Positions 17,834-28,399 of a stretch of DNA of 64,000 nucleotides are shown here, piece after piece; within the stretch, counting starts at the first letter, position 1; every line of letters starts with the position of its first letter. Where the stretch lies: contig CAJUKE010000011.1 of NCBI GenBank assembly GCA_910587075.1, positions 1 to 64,000 on the forward strand, read 5' to 3'. The notes beneath the pieces were generated by a model. That model was not told the DNA's origin, searched no databases, and saw nothing but the letters and a program-made list of their open reading frames with translations. The DNA comes from an uncultured Muribaculaceae bacterium (GTDB lineage: Bacteria > Bacteroidota > Bacteroidia > Bacteroidales > Muribaculaceae). Both the position numbers and the translations under genes were made by a program.

Positions 17834-18280
17834 ATGGAACAGAACGTAAAACAGGAAATACTTGACCGGCGCTACCTCCGCATGGCCGGCATCTGGGCTG
17901 AAAACTCCTACTGCCAGCGGCGCAAGGTCGGAGCTATCATCGTGAAAAACTCGATGATTATCTCCGACGGCTTCAACGGCACACCCTCGGGCTTCGAGAA
18001 TGTATGCGAGGACGAGAGCGGCGCCACCAAGCCGTATGTGCTCCACGCCGAGGCCAACGCCATCACCAAGGTAGCCCGGAGCAACAACTCCTCCGACGGG
18101 GCGACGCTCTACATCACCGCCTCCCCCTGCGTGGAGTGCTCGAAGCTGATTATCCAGGCGGGCATACGCCGCGTGGTGTTCAACGAGCTCTACCGCATAA
18201 CCGACGGCATCGACCTGCTACGCCGCGCGGGAGTTGAATGTGTGCACATCCCCGAACTTTCCTACCCCGCCGAAAGTTAA
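17834..18280 (+). CDS. deoxycytidylate (dCMP) deaminase
   Basis: Zinc-dependent deamination of dCMP to dUMP for thymidylate synthesis. The product is 148 residues from the ATG at 17834 (MEQNVKQEILDRRY); an in-frame ATG 15 codons earlier adds a non-conserved Arg-rich stretch. Zinc ligands and catalytic Glu: HAEANA (His71, Glu73) and SPCVECSK (Cys99, Cys102). The substrate-site VGAIIVKN and DGFNGTPSGF match dCMP deaminases. It begins a plus-strand series with the S41 protease gene. Confidence 0.93.
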   Translation: MEQNVKQEILDRRYLRMAGIWAENSYCQRRKVGAIIVKNSMIISDGFNGTPSGFENVCEDESGATKPYVLHAEANAITKVARSNNSSDGATLYITASPCVECSKLIIQAGIRRVVFNELYRITDGIDLLRRAGVECVHIPELSYPAES

Positions 18281-18362
18281 CATTCCGTAACCTACGCCAT
18301 CGGGCGCCGCGCCAACCCCGGGGCGCCCATCCACACAAGGTTTTCAATAATACACCACTGTT

Positions 18363-20045
18363 TTGAACCACATCAAGAAAACATCGGTCTGGGTGCCGCT
18401 GATCGCGGCCCTCGCCTTCGTGCTCGGCCTACTCACTTCCAACCTGCTGAAGGTGGGGAGCGGCCCGACTCCGGCCCAGAAGAAGTTCCAGACCGTGCTC
18501 AACCTAATCCGTAACGACTACGTCGACGAGGTCGACCTCGACAGCCTTCTGGAGAACACCCTCCCCAGCCTGCTGACAAACCTCGACCCCCACTCGGCCT
18601 ACATCCCCGCATCCGACCTACAGGCGGTCAACGACGACCTCGACGGCTCCTTCTCGGGGGTCGGCATCCAGTTCATGATCAACAACGACACGATCGTGGT
18701 ACTCGAAGTAATACCCGGCGGCCCCTCCGAGAAGGTGGGTATTCTGCCGGGCGACCGCATAGTGAAGGTCGACGACGAGCAGGTGGCCGGAACCGGAATC
18801 ACCAACGAGCAGGTGCTCAAGAAGCTCCGCGGCGATAAGGATACCCGCGTGAAGCTCGGCATAAAGCGCCTCAACTCCAAGAAGACGCTGAGCTTCGAGG
18901 TGACCCGCGGCGACATCCCCGTGAACTCGGTAGACGCCGCCTACCTGCTGAACGACTCGACGGGCTACATTCGCGTCAACAAGTTCGGCCGCACCACCTA
19001 CGACGAGTTCTGGCAGGCGCTTAACTCGCTGGCCCGCGACGGCGCCGCCGACTTCGTGATCGACCTCCGGGGCAACACCGGCGGCTTTATGGAGGTGGCC
19101 TTCCTGATGGTCAACGAGTTCCTGGAGAAGGGTCAGCCCATCGTGTCGACCCGCGGCCGCGACTACTACGCGACCTCGGCCGTGGGGGCCGACGGCAACG
19201 GCTCCTTCACCGACGCGCAGGTGGTGGTGCTCCTCGACGAGTTCTCGGCATCAGCCTCGGAGATTTTCGCTGGAGCCATCCAGGACAACGACCGCGGCCT
19301 GGTGATCGGGCGCCGCTCCTTCGGCAAGGGGCTCATCCAGCGCCAGAGCGTGCTCCCCGACAGCAGCGCCATACGCCTCACCATCGGGCGCTACTACACC
19401 CCCTCGGGGCGCTCGATACAGAAGGACTACTCCAACCACTCGCTCTACGAGCATGACCTGATCGACCGCTACAACCGCGGCGAGATGTTCTCGCAGGACT
19501 CCATACGCCAGAACACCGACCAGGTGTTCACCACCCTCCACGGGCGCACCGTGTTCGGCGGCGGGGGTATCATGCCCGACATCTTCGTGCCCAACGACAC
19601 CTCGGGCATCACCTCGTACTACATCAACGTGGCCAACGCCGGGCTCTTCCAGAAGTTCGCGTTCGACTACGTCGACACTAACCGCGAGAAACTCGAACAG
19701 GCCTCCGGGGCCGACGAGCTCCTGGGCCTCCTACCCTCCGACGACGCCCTGCTGCGCCAGTTCGTGAACTTCGCGGCCCGCAACGGCATCCCCGCCCGAT
19801 GGTACTACATCAACATTTCCCACGACTTGATTGTTAACCAACTGAAAGCGCTGATCGCGCGCGACGCCTTAGGCTACGGCGCGTACTTCGAAATCGCCAA
19901 CCGGGCCGACACCAACGTGGCCCGCGCGGTCGAGGAGCTCGCCAAGGGCACGGCGGCCTTCCCGGTGACCATACCGCTGAAGGCCCCCGCGTCGGGCAAA
20001 GCCGCGGCCGACAGCGCCTCAAACACTAACGTCAAGCAACCCTGA
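18363..20045 (+). CDS. S41 family C-terminal processing protease
   Basis: CtpA/Prc-type periplasmic serine protease, 560 residues. It starts with TTG at 18363; no in-frame ATG fits better, and the N-terminal anchor (VPLIAALAFVLGLL) begins right after it. A PDZ domain covers about 85-180 (VIPGGPSEKVGILPGDRIV). The catalytic Ser297 sits in DEFSASASEIFAG and Lys322 in SFGKGLIQ, the normal 25-residue spacing. These enzymes trim or degrade envelope proteins from the C-terminus. The 5-formyl-THF cyclo-ligase gene follows after 5 nt. Confidence 0.94.
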   Translation: MNHIKKTSVWVPLIAALAFVLGLLTSNLLKVGSGPTPAQKKFQTVLNLIRNDYVDEVDLDSLLENTLPSLLTNLDPHSAYIPASDLQAVNDDLDGSFSGVGIQFMINNDTIVVLEVIPGGPSEKVGILPGDRIVKVDDEQVAGTGITNEQVLKKLRGDKDTRVKLGIKRLNSKKTLSFEVTRGDIPVNSVDAAYLLNDSTGYIRVNKFGRTTYDEFWQALNSLARDGAADFVIDLRGNTGGFMEVAFLMVNEFLEKGQPIVSTRGRDYYATSAVGADGNGSFTDAQVVVLLDEFSASASEIFAGAIQDNDRGLVIGRRSFGKGLIQRQSVLPDSSAIRLTIGRYYTPSGRSIQKDYSNHSLYEHDLIDRYNRGEMFSQDSIRQNTDQVFTTLHGRTVFGGGGIMPDIFVPNDTSGITSYYINVANAGLFQKFAFDYVDTNREKLEQASGADELLGLLPSDDALLRQFVNFAARNGIPARWYYINISHDLIVNQLKALIARDALGYGAYFEIANRADTNVARAVEELAKGTAAFPVTIPLKAPASGKAAADSASNTNVKQP

Positions 20046-20050
20046 GAGAG

Positions 20051-20614
20051 ATGAACAAGGATGAGATACGCGACCGCGTGAAGGCCCGCAAGAGCCTCCT
20101 TTCCGCGGCGGAGAAAATCGAGGCGGCACGCCGGGTATTCAGCAGGCTGGAACAGTCGGCGGCTTTCATGCTGGCCGACAAGGTGCTCCTCTACCATTCG
20201 CTACCCGACGAGCTCTCGACCCGCGAGTTCATCGACAAATGGAGCTCGCGCAAGCGTTTCTACCTCCCGAGGGTCAACGGGGTGAACCTCGACATCCTCC
20301 CCTATGACCGCTCGCGGCTGGCCATGGGGGCATTCCACATCGAGGAGCCGCAGGGCGACGACCTGGCCGACATCAACGAGATAGAGCTGATGGTGATTCC
20401 CGCCGTGGCCTACGACCGCCGCGGCAACCGCGTGGGGCGCGGCAAGGGGTATTACGACCGCCTATTGGCCGACACCCGCGCCACCAAGGTCGGGGTTGGC
20501 TACGACTTCCAGCTTATCGAGGGTGACGGCATCGACGCCGAGCCCCACGACGTGGCTGTCGACATCGTGATCACCGAATCGCGCCGCCTGGTGATCCACC
20601 ACTACCGCCGCTGA
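20051..20614 (+). CDS. 5-formyltetrahydrofolate cyclo-ligase
   Basis: ATP-dependent conversion of 5-formyl-THF to 5,10-methenyl-THF, a folate salvage step. The 187-residue protein has the N-terminal basic helix (MNKDEIRDRVKARKSLL), the folate-site YHSLPDELST and the ATP-binding GRGKGYYDRLL with VGVGYDFQ. It lies 5 nt after the S41 gene, so the two are cotranscribed. Confidence 0.94.
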   Translation: MNKDEIRDRVKARKSLLSAAEKIEAARRVFSRLEQSAAFMLADKVLLYHSLPDELSTREFIDKWSSRKRFYLPRVNGVNLDILPYDRSRLAMGAFHIEEPQGDDLADINEIELMVIPAVAYDRRGNRVGRGKGYYDRLLADTRATKVGVGYDFQLIEGDGIDAEPHDVAVDIVITESRRLVIHHYRR

Positions 20615-20675
20615 GGCCCGCCCCGCTCTACCCATCTCGCCTCGCCATCCCGCCATCCCGCCTCCGCGCTCCACG

Positions 20676-20720
20676 CCTCCGCGGTGCCCCGTGTGGAGCG
20701 AGCGTAAGCGAGCGGCTTCC
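20676..20720 (+). repeat. copy 1 of a dispersed intergenic GC-rich repeat
   Basis: About 45 nt, resembling 61497-61542 at roughly three-quarters of positions; the last 26 nt (starting GGAGCGAGCG) match at 22 of 26. It can form an imperfect GGAG...CTTCC hairpin. It lies in the 139-nt gap before the ABC-F gene. Confidence 0.55.
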
Positions 20721-20753
20721 CGCTCCTTTTTCCAATCAAGCCAATCATTACCG

Positions 20754-22748
<1,995 letters not shown>

Positions 22749-22775
22749 CCGCGGCCCGACTGAAGCCGATCGGGT

Positions 22776-23693
22776 TCAGTTGACGCGGAAGCGGTCGACG
22801 CCATCCTTCAGGAAGGCCACAACCTGGCGCGCGGCGGCGATGCCGGCGTTGATGTTGGCCTCGGAGGTCTGCGCACCCATCTTCTTGGGGGTGAAGAACA
22901 CGCGTCCGGCAAACTCGCTTTCGAGCGCCTCGGCGTTGTCGGGCTTCACGTCGGCCACATATTTGAGGTCGGGGCGGTCGGCCAGTGCGCGGCGCAGCCC
23001 CTCCTCGTCGATCACCTCCTTGCGGGCGGTGTTGATCAGCAGGCCGTTCTTGGGGAGCATCGTCACCAGGTCGTAGCCCACCGAGCCGCGGGTTTCGGCC
23101 GTGGCGGGGATATGCAGCGACACCACCTTGTTATTCTTGTAAAGCTCCTCGACGGAGTGTACGGGCTTCACGCCGGCCTCCTCCATAGCCGAGTCGGGGC
23201 AGTAAGGGTCGAGCGCGCTCACCTCCATGCCGAACCCTTTGGCGATGCGGGCCACGTTGCGCCCCACCTGCCCGAAGGCGTGGATGCCGAGGGTCTTCCC
23301 CTTCAGCTCCCAGCCGGAGGTACCGTTGTACATATTGCGGGCGGCCATCACCGCCATACCGAACACCAGCTCGGCCACGGCGTTGGAGTTCTGGCCCGGG
23401 GTGTTCTCGACCACCACCCCGTGGGAGGTGGCGGCGGCGAGGTCCACATTGTCGTAGCCGGCGCCAGCGCGAACCACGATTTTCAGTTTCCCGGCGGCGT
23501 CGAGCACCTCGGCGTCCACCTTGTCGGAGCGGATGATGAGAGCGTCAGCGTCGGCCACTGCGGCGAGCAGATCGGCCTTCGACCCATACTTTTCGAGGAG
23601 CGCCAGCTCATAGCCGGCCCCTTCGACGACTTCGCGGATACCGTCGACGGCCACAGCGGCGAACGTTTTCTCGGTAGCGACAAGCACTTTCAT
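22776..23693 (-). CDS. serA: D-3-phosphoglycerate dehydrogenase, Bacteroidetes short type
   Basis: NAD-dependent first step of serine synthesis. The product is 305 residues from the ATG at 23693 (MKVLVATEKTF); the upstream MPGTA extension overlaps the serC end. The dinucleotide loop is GIHAFGQVGRNVA, and substrate-site parts are GAGYDNVD and NTARKEVIDEEGL. It lacks the ACT regulatory domain. In most family members the catalytic His lies in a PHIGAST motif; here that site reads TPKKMGAQT, so Lys replaces His, a change I recall for the Bacteroides/Entamoeba PGDH group. serC ends 14 nt upstream, giving a serC-serA operon. Confidence 0.93.
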   Translation of the reverse strand: MKVLVATEKTFAAVAVDGIREVVEGAGYELALLEKYGSKADLLAAVADADALIIRSDKVDAEVLDAAGKLKIVVRAGAGYDNVDLAAATSHGVVVENTPGQNSNAVAELVFGMAVMAARNMYNGTSGWELKGKTLGIHAFGQVGRNVARIAKGFGMEVSALDPYCPDSAMEEAGVKPVHSVEELYKNNKVVSLHIPATAETRGSVGYDLVTMLPKNGLLINTARKEVIDEEGLRRALADRPDLKYVADVKPDNAEALESEFAGRVFFTPKKMGAQTSEANINAGIAAARQVVAFLKDGVDRFRVN

Positions 23694-23707
23694 AGCTGTT
23701 CCGGGCA

Positions 23708-24778
23708 TTATAGTTTGTTTTCAAATTCCTTCATCGCGGCAACCAGGGCGTCGACCGACTCCATGGGGAGAGCGTTGTAGAGCGACGCGCGGAAACCACC
23801 TACCGAGCGGTGACCCTTGATGCCCACGATACCCTTCGAGGTGGCGAGCTCCATGAACTGCTTTTCAAGCTCGGCGTACTCGGGCTTCATCACGAAGCAG
23901 ACGTTCATGATCGAGCGGTCCTCGTGGTCGGGCACAGTAGCCTGGAACACCTTGCTGGAGTCGATTGCCTCATACAGCTTGGCGGCCTTCGCGAGGTCAA
24001 ACTTCTCAAGCTCCTTCACGCCGCCCATCTCCTTGTAGTAGCGGAGGGTCTGCAGGGCCGAGAAAATCGGGAGCACGGGGGGAGTGTTGAACATCGAGCC
24101 CTTGTCGACGTGGGTCTTGTAGTTGAGCATCGTTGGGATGGGGCGGGGAGGATTGTTAAGCACCTCGTCGCGAACGATTATGAGGGTAGCGCCGGCGGGG
24201 GCGAGGTTCTTCTGAGCTCCGGCGTAGATGAGGTCGTATTTGGCCACGTCAACGGGGCGGGAGAAGATGTCGGACGACATATCGGCCACCAGGCGGACCT
24301 TCGTCTCGGGGTCCTTGCGGATTTCCGTGCCGTAGATGGTGTTGTTGGTGGTATAGTGGAAGTAGTCAGCGTCGTCGGGCACGGCGTAGCCTTTCGGGAT
24401 ATAGTTGTAGTTGCGGTCCTCCGATGAAGCCACCACGTCGACCTCGCCGAAGAGCTTGGCCTCCTTGATTGCCTTGTGGGCCCACACGCCGGTGTCGAGG
24501 TACGCGGCCTTGGTGCGCATCAGGTTGTAGGGAACCATAGCGAACTGGAGCGAAGCTCCGCCGCCGAGAAACAGCACGCTGTAGCCCGCGGGAACGTCGA
24601 GCAGCTCCTTCACGAGCGCCTGGGCCTCGTCCATGACAGCCTGGAACTCCTTGGAGCGGTGGGATACTTCGAGGATCGACAGGCCGGTATCAGCGAAGTT
24701 CAGCACCGCGTCGGCGGTATTCTTGATGGTGTACTGGCTCAGAATCGAAGGTCCGGCATAAAAATTGTGCTTCTTCAT
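23708..24778 (-). CDS. serC: phosphoserine aminotransferase
   Basis: PLP enzyme that makes phosphoserine from 3-phosphohydroxypyruvate and also the 4-phosphohydroxythreonine precursor for PLP, the step after PdxB. The 356-residue protein starts KKHNFYAGPSILSQY, has LEVSHRSKEF near 38, the loop LFLGGGASLQF near 70, the PLP-binding Lys in IYAGAQKNLAPAG near 190, and ends with GHRSVGGFRASLYNALP. First gene of serC-serA, with a strong promoter at 24862-24891. Confidence 0.97.
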   Translation of the reverse strand: MKKHNFYAGPSILSQYTIKNTADAVLNFADTGLSILEVSHRSKEFQAVMDEAQALVKELLDVPAGYSVLFLGGGASLQFAMVPYNLMRTKAAYLDTGVWAHKAIKEAKLFGEVDVVASSEDRNYNYIPKGYAVPDDADYFHYTTNNTIYGTEIRKDPETKVRLVADMSSDIFSRPVDVAKYDLIYAGAQKNLAPAGATLIIVRDEVLNNPPRPIPTMLNYKTHVDKGSMFNTPPVLPIFSALQTLRYYKEMGGVKELEKFDLAKAAKLYEAIDSSKVFQATVPDHEDRSIMNVCFVMKPEYAELEKQFMELATSKGIVGIKGHRSVGGFRASLYNALPMESVDALVAAMKEFENKL

Positions 24779-24861
24779 CCTTGTAATAATTTAATATGGT
24801 TTTTAATCTGATGCGGAGGTCGGGCCGCGGGGTGTCACATCGTAACCTCGCGCCCCGGCAG

Positions 24862-24891
24862 CAAAGGTAATGAAAGTTTGGGAAAGCGCAA
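24862..24891 (-). promoter_or_regulatory. promoter of serC-serA
   Basis: On the minus strand: -33 TTG at 24891-24889, a 19-nt spacer, then -7 TACCTTTG at 24869-24862, a full match to the Bacteroidetes consensus. The transcript would start near 24856 with a leader of about 80 nt. Confidence 0.7.
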
Positions 24892-24952
24892 GCCGCCGGG
24901 CGGAAAATTTCGCGGGTGGAGCGCGACTTATGATGAGCGCGGGAAAAGGGGC

Positions 24953-24983
24953 GAAAAAAAGCCGCGCCCGGGGTGGGCGCGGC
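24953..24983 (-). terminator. intrinsic terminator of the SusCD operon
   Basis: A 9-bp GC stem (GCCGCGCCC at 24961-24969 with its complement at 24975-24983, 5-nt loop), followed on the minus strand by seven or more T (24960-24953). It lies about 40 nt after the lipoprotein stop at 25025. Confidence 0.9.
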
Positions 24984-25024
24984 TTGATTATGGCGGGATG
25001 CCGGATTAGCGGCTGATTGTCGGA

Positions 25025-26677
25025 TTAGCGAGCTACTTTGTAGCTGGCGCGGGGCTTCGCAAGGGAGATTTTGCCCTTGGGAGCAACGTAGTTGGATGCC
25101 TCAGCGGCCTGACCCTCGGCGGGGAGAACGATTACGGCGGGCTGGAAGTTGGCCACGTTAGGATCGTTCCAAACGGTGAACCAAGTGCTGCCGGCGTTGC
25201 CGGAGATCATCGGGTGGCTGATGGTGATAGTGCGGGTAGCGGCATCGTAGGTATCGTTGAGACCTGCGGCGATTACCTGATCCTTGGTCATCTTCTTGGT
25301 GGCGTCATCGGTTGTGGTGTAGTAACCGGCGGCGTTGGCGATGTACTGTTCGGTACCAGCCGAGAAGCCGGAGGCCATAGGTTCGATGATCACGAAGTTG
25401 GGATCGGTGCAGTCAACAACCATATTCCAGGGGCCTTCGCCGGGAGCGTCAGACGAAGTACCTGCCAAAGGATAGGTACCGAAGCGGTAGGGGTTCTGGA
25501 GGCGGAATACACCGGGTGTATTGGTGTTCTCCATAACCGCAACCTGATAGGTGGGAGCACCCTCACCCCAGTACTGCGCGATGATACCATCGGTGTAGGT
25601 AGCCATGCCGAGCGAGCTCCAGCCGAGCGACGAACCGCCTGCGAGCTTGAGGGTCCATTCGGAGCCGTTCCAAAGAGCTTCGTCGTCGTTAGTGAAGCTG
25701 CCAAAGATACCTTCCTTATTGTTGAACTCGATGGTTTCGCCGGTGTACTTACCAAAGGCGTTTTCAAACACGGTGTAGGGATAATAGCCGTCGGGGAGAT
25801 CGATGTTTTCCTTGTTCACGAAGTAGTACATACCGTTCATTATGGCTATGTTGCCATAAGCGGCCCATTCATCGCTCATAAGGAGCTGGACACCGGTATC
25901 ATACCACTTGAGGTTACCAATCTCGCCGTTACGCTCACACATATAAACGCGGTTGGCGTTTTCGGCATTGAGGTACATATAGTTCGGAGCGTTGGGGTCC
26001 AGGGTGAACCTCGAGTTCTCACCACCGGAAGCCGTGTTGAACGCGCCTACCGCGTTAAGGTAGGGGCAGGTGATGCGGAAAAGGTTCTTGCTGGGATGCT
26101 TCTCAACCACTACGTCGAGGGTTATTTTAAGGCCGGAGGCACCGCTTGTCCATCGAATGGGGCTGAAAAGGACATCGTCAGTAAGGACAGAAAGAGCGCC
26201 GGTAGCGGGATCCTCCATCGAAATCCAGGGAACGTAGGAAACCACGAACTCGTTGGATGTGATGAAGTAGGGAGTGCTCTCCCCTTCGAGCTTGAAGAGG
26301 AAGGAATACTCGACCAGATCGACTACCTGTGCCATATCGACTGCATACTTGATGGCGCCGGTAGTAGCACCCTCGGGGAAGATGGGGTCTGTATCGCTGT
26401 TGAGCGGAGTGAAGCAGCTGGTGGTTGATACGCCGTCGCCGCTGATGATTTCAACAGCCACATTGGGGTTCATAGCCGCTCCCGCATCGGCGCGGTAGAT
26501 GGGGAAGCTGATCTCGGTGGAGTTCTTCTCCAGGTCTACCTCCTTGGTGTCGGAGATGTTGAAGTAGGCGGGGGGAGTCACCACCGCGGAAGCGGGGGTG
26601 TACTCCTCATCGTCGCTGCAGGAGGCAAGAGCCAGGGCCACAACGCCGAGAGCCATATATAATTTATTGAATTTCAT
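25025..26677 (-). CDS. outer-membrane lipoprotein of a SusCD operon (SusE/F position)
   Basis: A 550-residue protein with a lipoprotein signal (LGVVALALASCSDDEEYTP, Cys20) and an acidic stretch after the Cys, which in Bacteroidetes favours surface export. The N-terminal third reads like Ig-type or Calx-beta-like strands; the rest has Trp/Tyr/Gly-rich strands. No glycoside hydrolase or protease motif is seen. Third gene after SusC and SusD homologues, so probably a surface ligand-binding protein for the same substrate. It ends with a strong terminator. Confidence 0.82.
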   Translation of the reverse strand: MKFNKLYMALGVVALALASCSDDEEYTPASAVVTPPAYFNISDTKEVDLEKNSTEISFPIYRADAGAAMNPNVAVEIISGDGVSTTSCFTPLNSDTDPIFPEGATTGAIKYAVDMAQVVDLVEYSFLFKLEGESTPYFITSNEFVVSYVPWISMEDPATGALSVLTDDVLFSPIRWTSGASGLKITLDVVVEKHPSKNLFRITCPYLNAVGAFNTASGGENSRFTLDPNAPNYMYLNAENANRVYMCERNGEIGNLKWYDTGVQLLMSDEWAAYGNIAIMNGMYYFVNKENIDLPDGYYPYTVFENAFGKYTGETIEFNNKEGIFGSFTNDDEALWNGSEWTLKLAGGSSLGWSSLGMATYTDGIIAQYWGEGAPTYQVAVMENTNTPGVFRLQNPYRFGTYPLAGTSSDAPGEGPWNMVVDCTDPNFVIIEPMASGFSAGTEQYIANAAGYYTTTDDATKKMTKDQVIAAGLNDTYDAATRTITISHPMISGNAGSTWFTVWNDPNVANFQPAVIVLPAEGQAAEASNYVAPKGKISLAKPRASYKVAR

Positions 26678-26701
26678 ATTCTTTAGTCTGAAAAAGTTAC
26701 A

Positions 26702-28366
26702 TTAAAGAACAAGCGAGGCGTTGGGGTCGTCGGCTACCGGCGAGGGGATCGACGAGCCGTTGGTGTTGGTACCGATCTGCGGGTTGCGCTGAACCTCGGC
26801 CTGGGGGATGTCGTAAAGGAGCACGGTGTTGGTGGGCTCGATGTTGAACACGATGGAAGAGGTGAAGCCGCCACCGATACGGTTAAGAGGCTTGCGGAGA
26901 CGCATCATGTCGTAGTACGAGAAACCTTCGCCCCACAGCTCGATTCGACGCTGGAACCAGATTTCGTTCTGCAGATCCTGGAAAGAGGAAGCGGTGCAGT
27001 TGTAGTCGGGGTCACGGTAGGTCTTGATAAGGTTGGTAAGGGTCTGCGCACCGGTGGTAACGTTGGTGTAACCTTCGCCCTCGGCCTTGATGAGGTAGAG
27101 CTCCTCGATTCGCATCAGGGGGTTGTCGATAGCGCCGGAGTTGGTAGAGGGATCGCCGTCGACAGCGCCGATTTTAAGCTGCGCGTAAGGGGGGAAGGGA
27201 GCCATACCGTTAGCCTCGGCATTATTGATGTAAGAGGAGTACTGCGGAGGGAGGGAAGCGCGGATGGAGCCGTCGCCGCCAATCCACCAGCCCTTGCGGA
27301 CATCCATAACGGGGATTTTGTCGTAGAGAGCCTTGTTGACGCAGCGGTAGAAACCGGCGGCGGCGTAGCCGTTGACGGTCCAGCCGGTTACGAACGAAGC
27401 GTAGTTAACAACGCCGCGGTACATCGAGGAAGAGACATCGGAATAGGTACCCCAGAGCCAAGCGTTGTCAGCGATGTTGTAGAACTGGGGCTCAACGAGA
27501 GCCTCGCGGGTGTAGGGAGTGGCACCCTGAGCCTCGGCCAGGCGGATAGCCTCGGTAGCGTCGGCGGCAGCGGCGGCATACTCTGTTTTGAACAGGTTGG
27601 CGCGGGCGCGGAGACCGTAGCATACAGCCTCGTTGACGAAGGTCTTGACGATGGCGGCCTCAGCCTGCGACTGACGGTTGTAACCCTCGGCGTCAGCCTC
27701 GTGGAGGTACTGGATCGCCGTGGTCAGGTCGCCGATGATCTGGTTGTAGAGCTGCTCGGCGGTAGCGCGGGGGCAACCCTCGGCGGGAGCCGTGGTCATG
27801 TTCTTCTCGGTGAGGATGGGAACGGTGAGCGCGTTGGGGTTGGCGGCGTAGGTGAACTGGTACATCTGCGCGAGGTTGAAGTAGGCCCACGAGCGGAACG
27901 CGAGAGCCTGGCCGCAGAAGTACTTGGTCAGGGGTTCGGTGGGTTCAACGTTGAGGAGCACCGAGTTGGCCGAGTGGATCAGGTTGTAGAAGGTATACCA
28001 GAACTCAAGGTTGAGGTAGTAACGGCCGTTGAAGTCCTCCAGTTCGAGGGCTGGCTGGTACTGCTGGTAGTTACCGAGGTTCGAGGGCATGTCCATGCCT
28101 CGGGTGTCGGTAGAAATCATAATCGAGGGGTAGCCGAAGTCGATGTGCACGTTGCCCCAGCCGTTGCTGAGAGCTGCGGGAGCGACCATCGAGGGGAGAG
28201 TGGCCACACTGGCGGCGGCCATCGAGGGATCGTTCTTGATTACCTCGCTTTTCTGTTCCTCAGTGACGATGTTGCTCTTGGGCTCCTGGTCCAGGTCGAG
28301 ACACCCGGTGAAGGCGAAGCCTGAGAGCGCCAGCGCGCAGGACAGATATATATTCGTCTTTTTCAT
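26702..28366 (-). CDS. SusD/RagB family nutrient-binding outer-membrane lipoprotein
   Basis: Surface lid of a SusC/RagA transporter. The 554-residue protein has a lipoprotein signal (ALALSGFAFTGCLDLDQEP, Cys22), TPR-like helices in the first half (ALAFRSWAYFNLAQMYQFTY is the typical SusD helix), and the C-terminal SusD stretch FQRRIELWGEGFSYYDMMRLRKPL. It lies 33 nt after the SusC gene and 24 nt before the lipoprotein gene. The ligand cannot be named. Confidence 0.96.
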   Translation of the reverse strand: MKKTNIYLSCALALSGFAFTGCLDLDQEPKSNIVTEEQKSEVIKNDPSMAAASVATLPSMVAPAALSNGWGNVHIDFGYPSIMISTDTRGMDMPSNLGNYQQYQPALELEDFNGRYYLNLEFWYTFYNLIHSANSVLLNVEPTEPLTKYFCGQALAFRSWAYFNLAQMYQFTYAANPNALTVPILTEKNMTTAPAEGCPRATAEQLYNQIIGDLTTAIQYLHEADAEGYNRQSQAEAAIVKTFVNEAVCYGLRARANLFKTEYAAAAADATEAIRLAEAQGATPYTREALVEPQFYNIADNAWLWGTYSDVSSSMYRGVVNYASFVTGWTVNGYAAAGFYRCVNKALYDKIPVMDVRKGWWIGGDGSIRASLPPQYSSYINNAEANGMAPFPPYAQLKIGAVDGDPSTNSGAIDNPLMRIEELYLIKAEGEGYTNVTTGAQTLTNLIKTYRDPDYNCTASSFQDLQNEIWFQRRIELWGEGFSYYDMMRLRKPLNRIGGGFTSSIVFNIEPTNTVLLYDIPQAEVQRNPQIGTNTNGSSIPSPVADDPNASLVL

Positions 28367-28399
28367 TGTTACTTGTGGTATCTAATAGTTAAACCCGGA

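Noticed and set aside
22759..22780. Terminator between the ABC-F and serA genes
   Set aside because: The ACTGAA/TTCAGT stem has a centre too tight to form a normal loop and overlaps the serA stop; no T-run.
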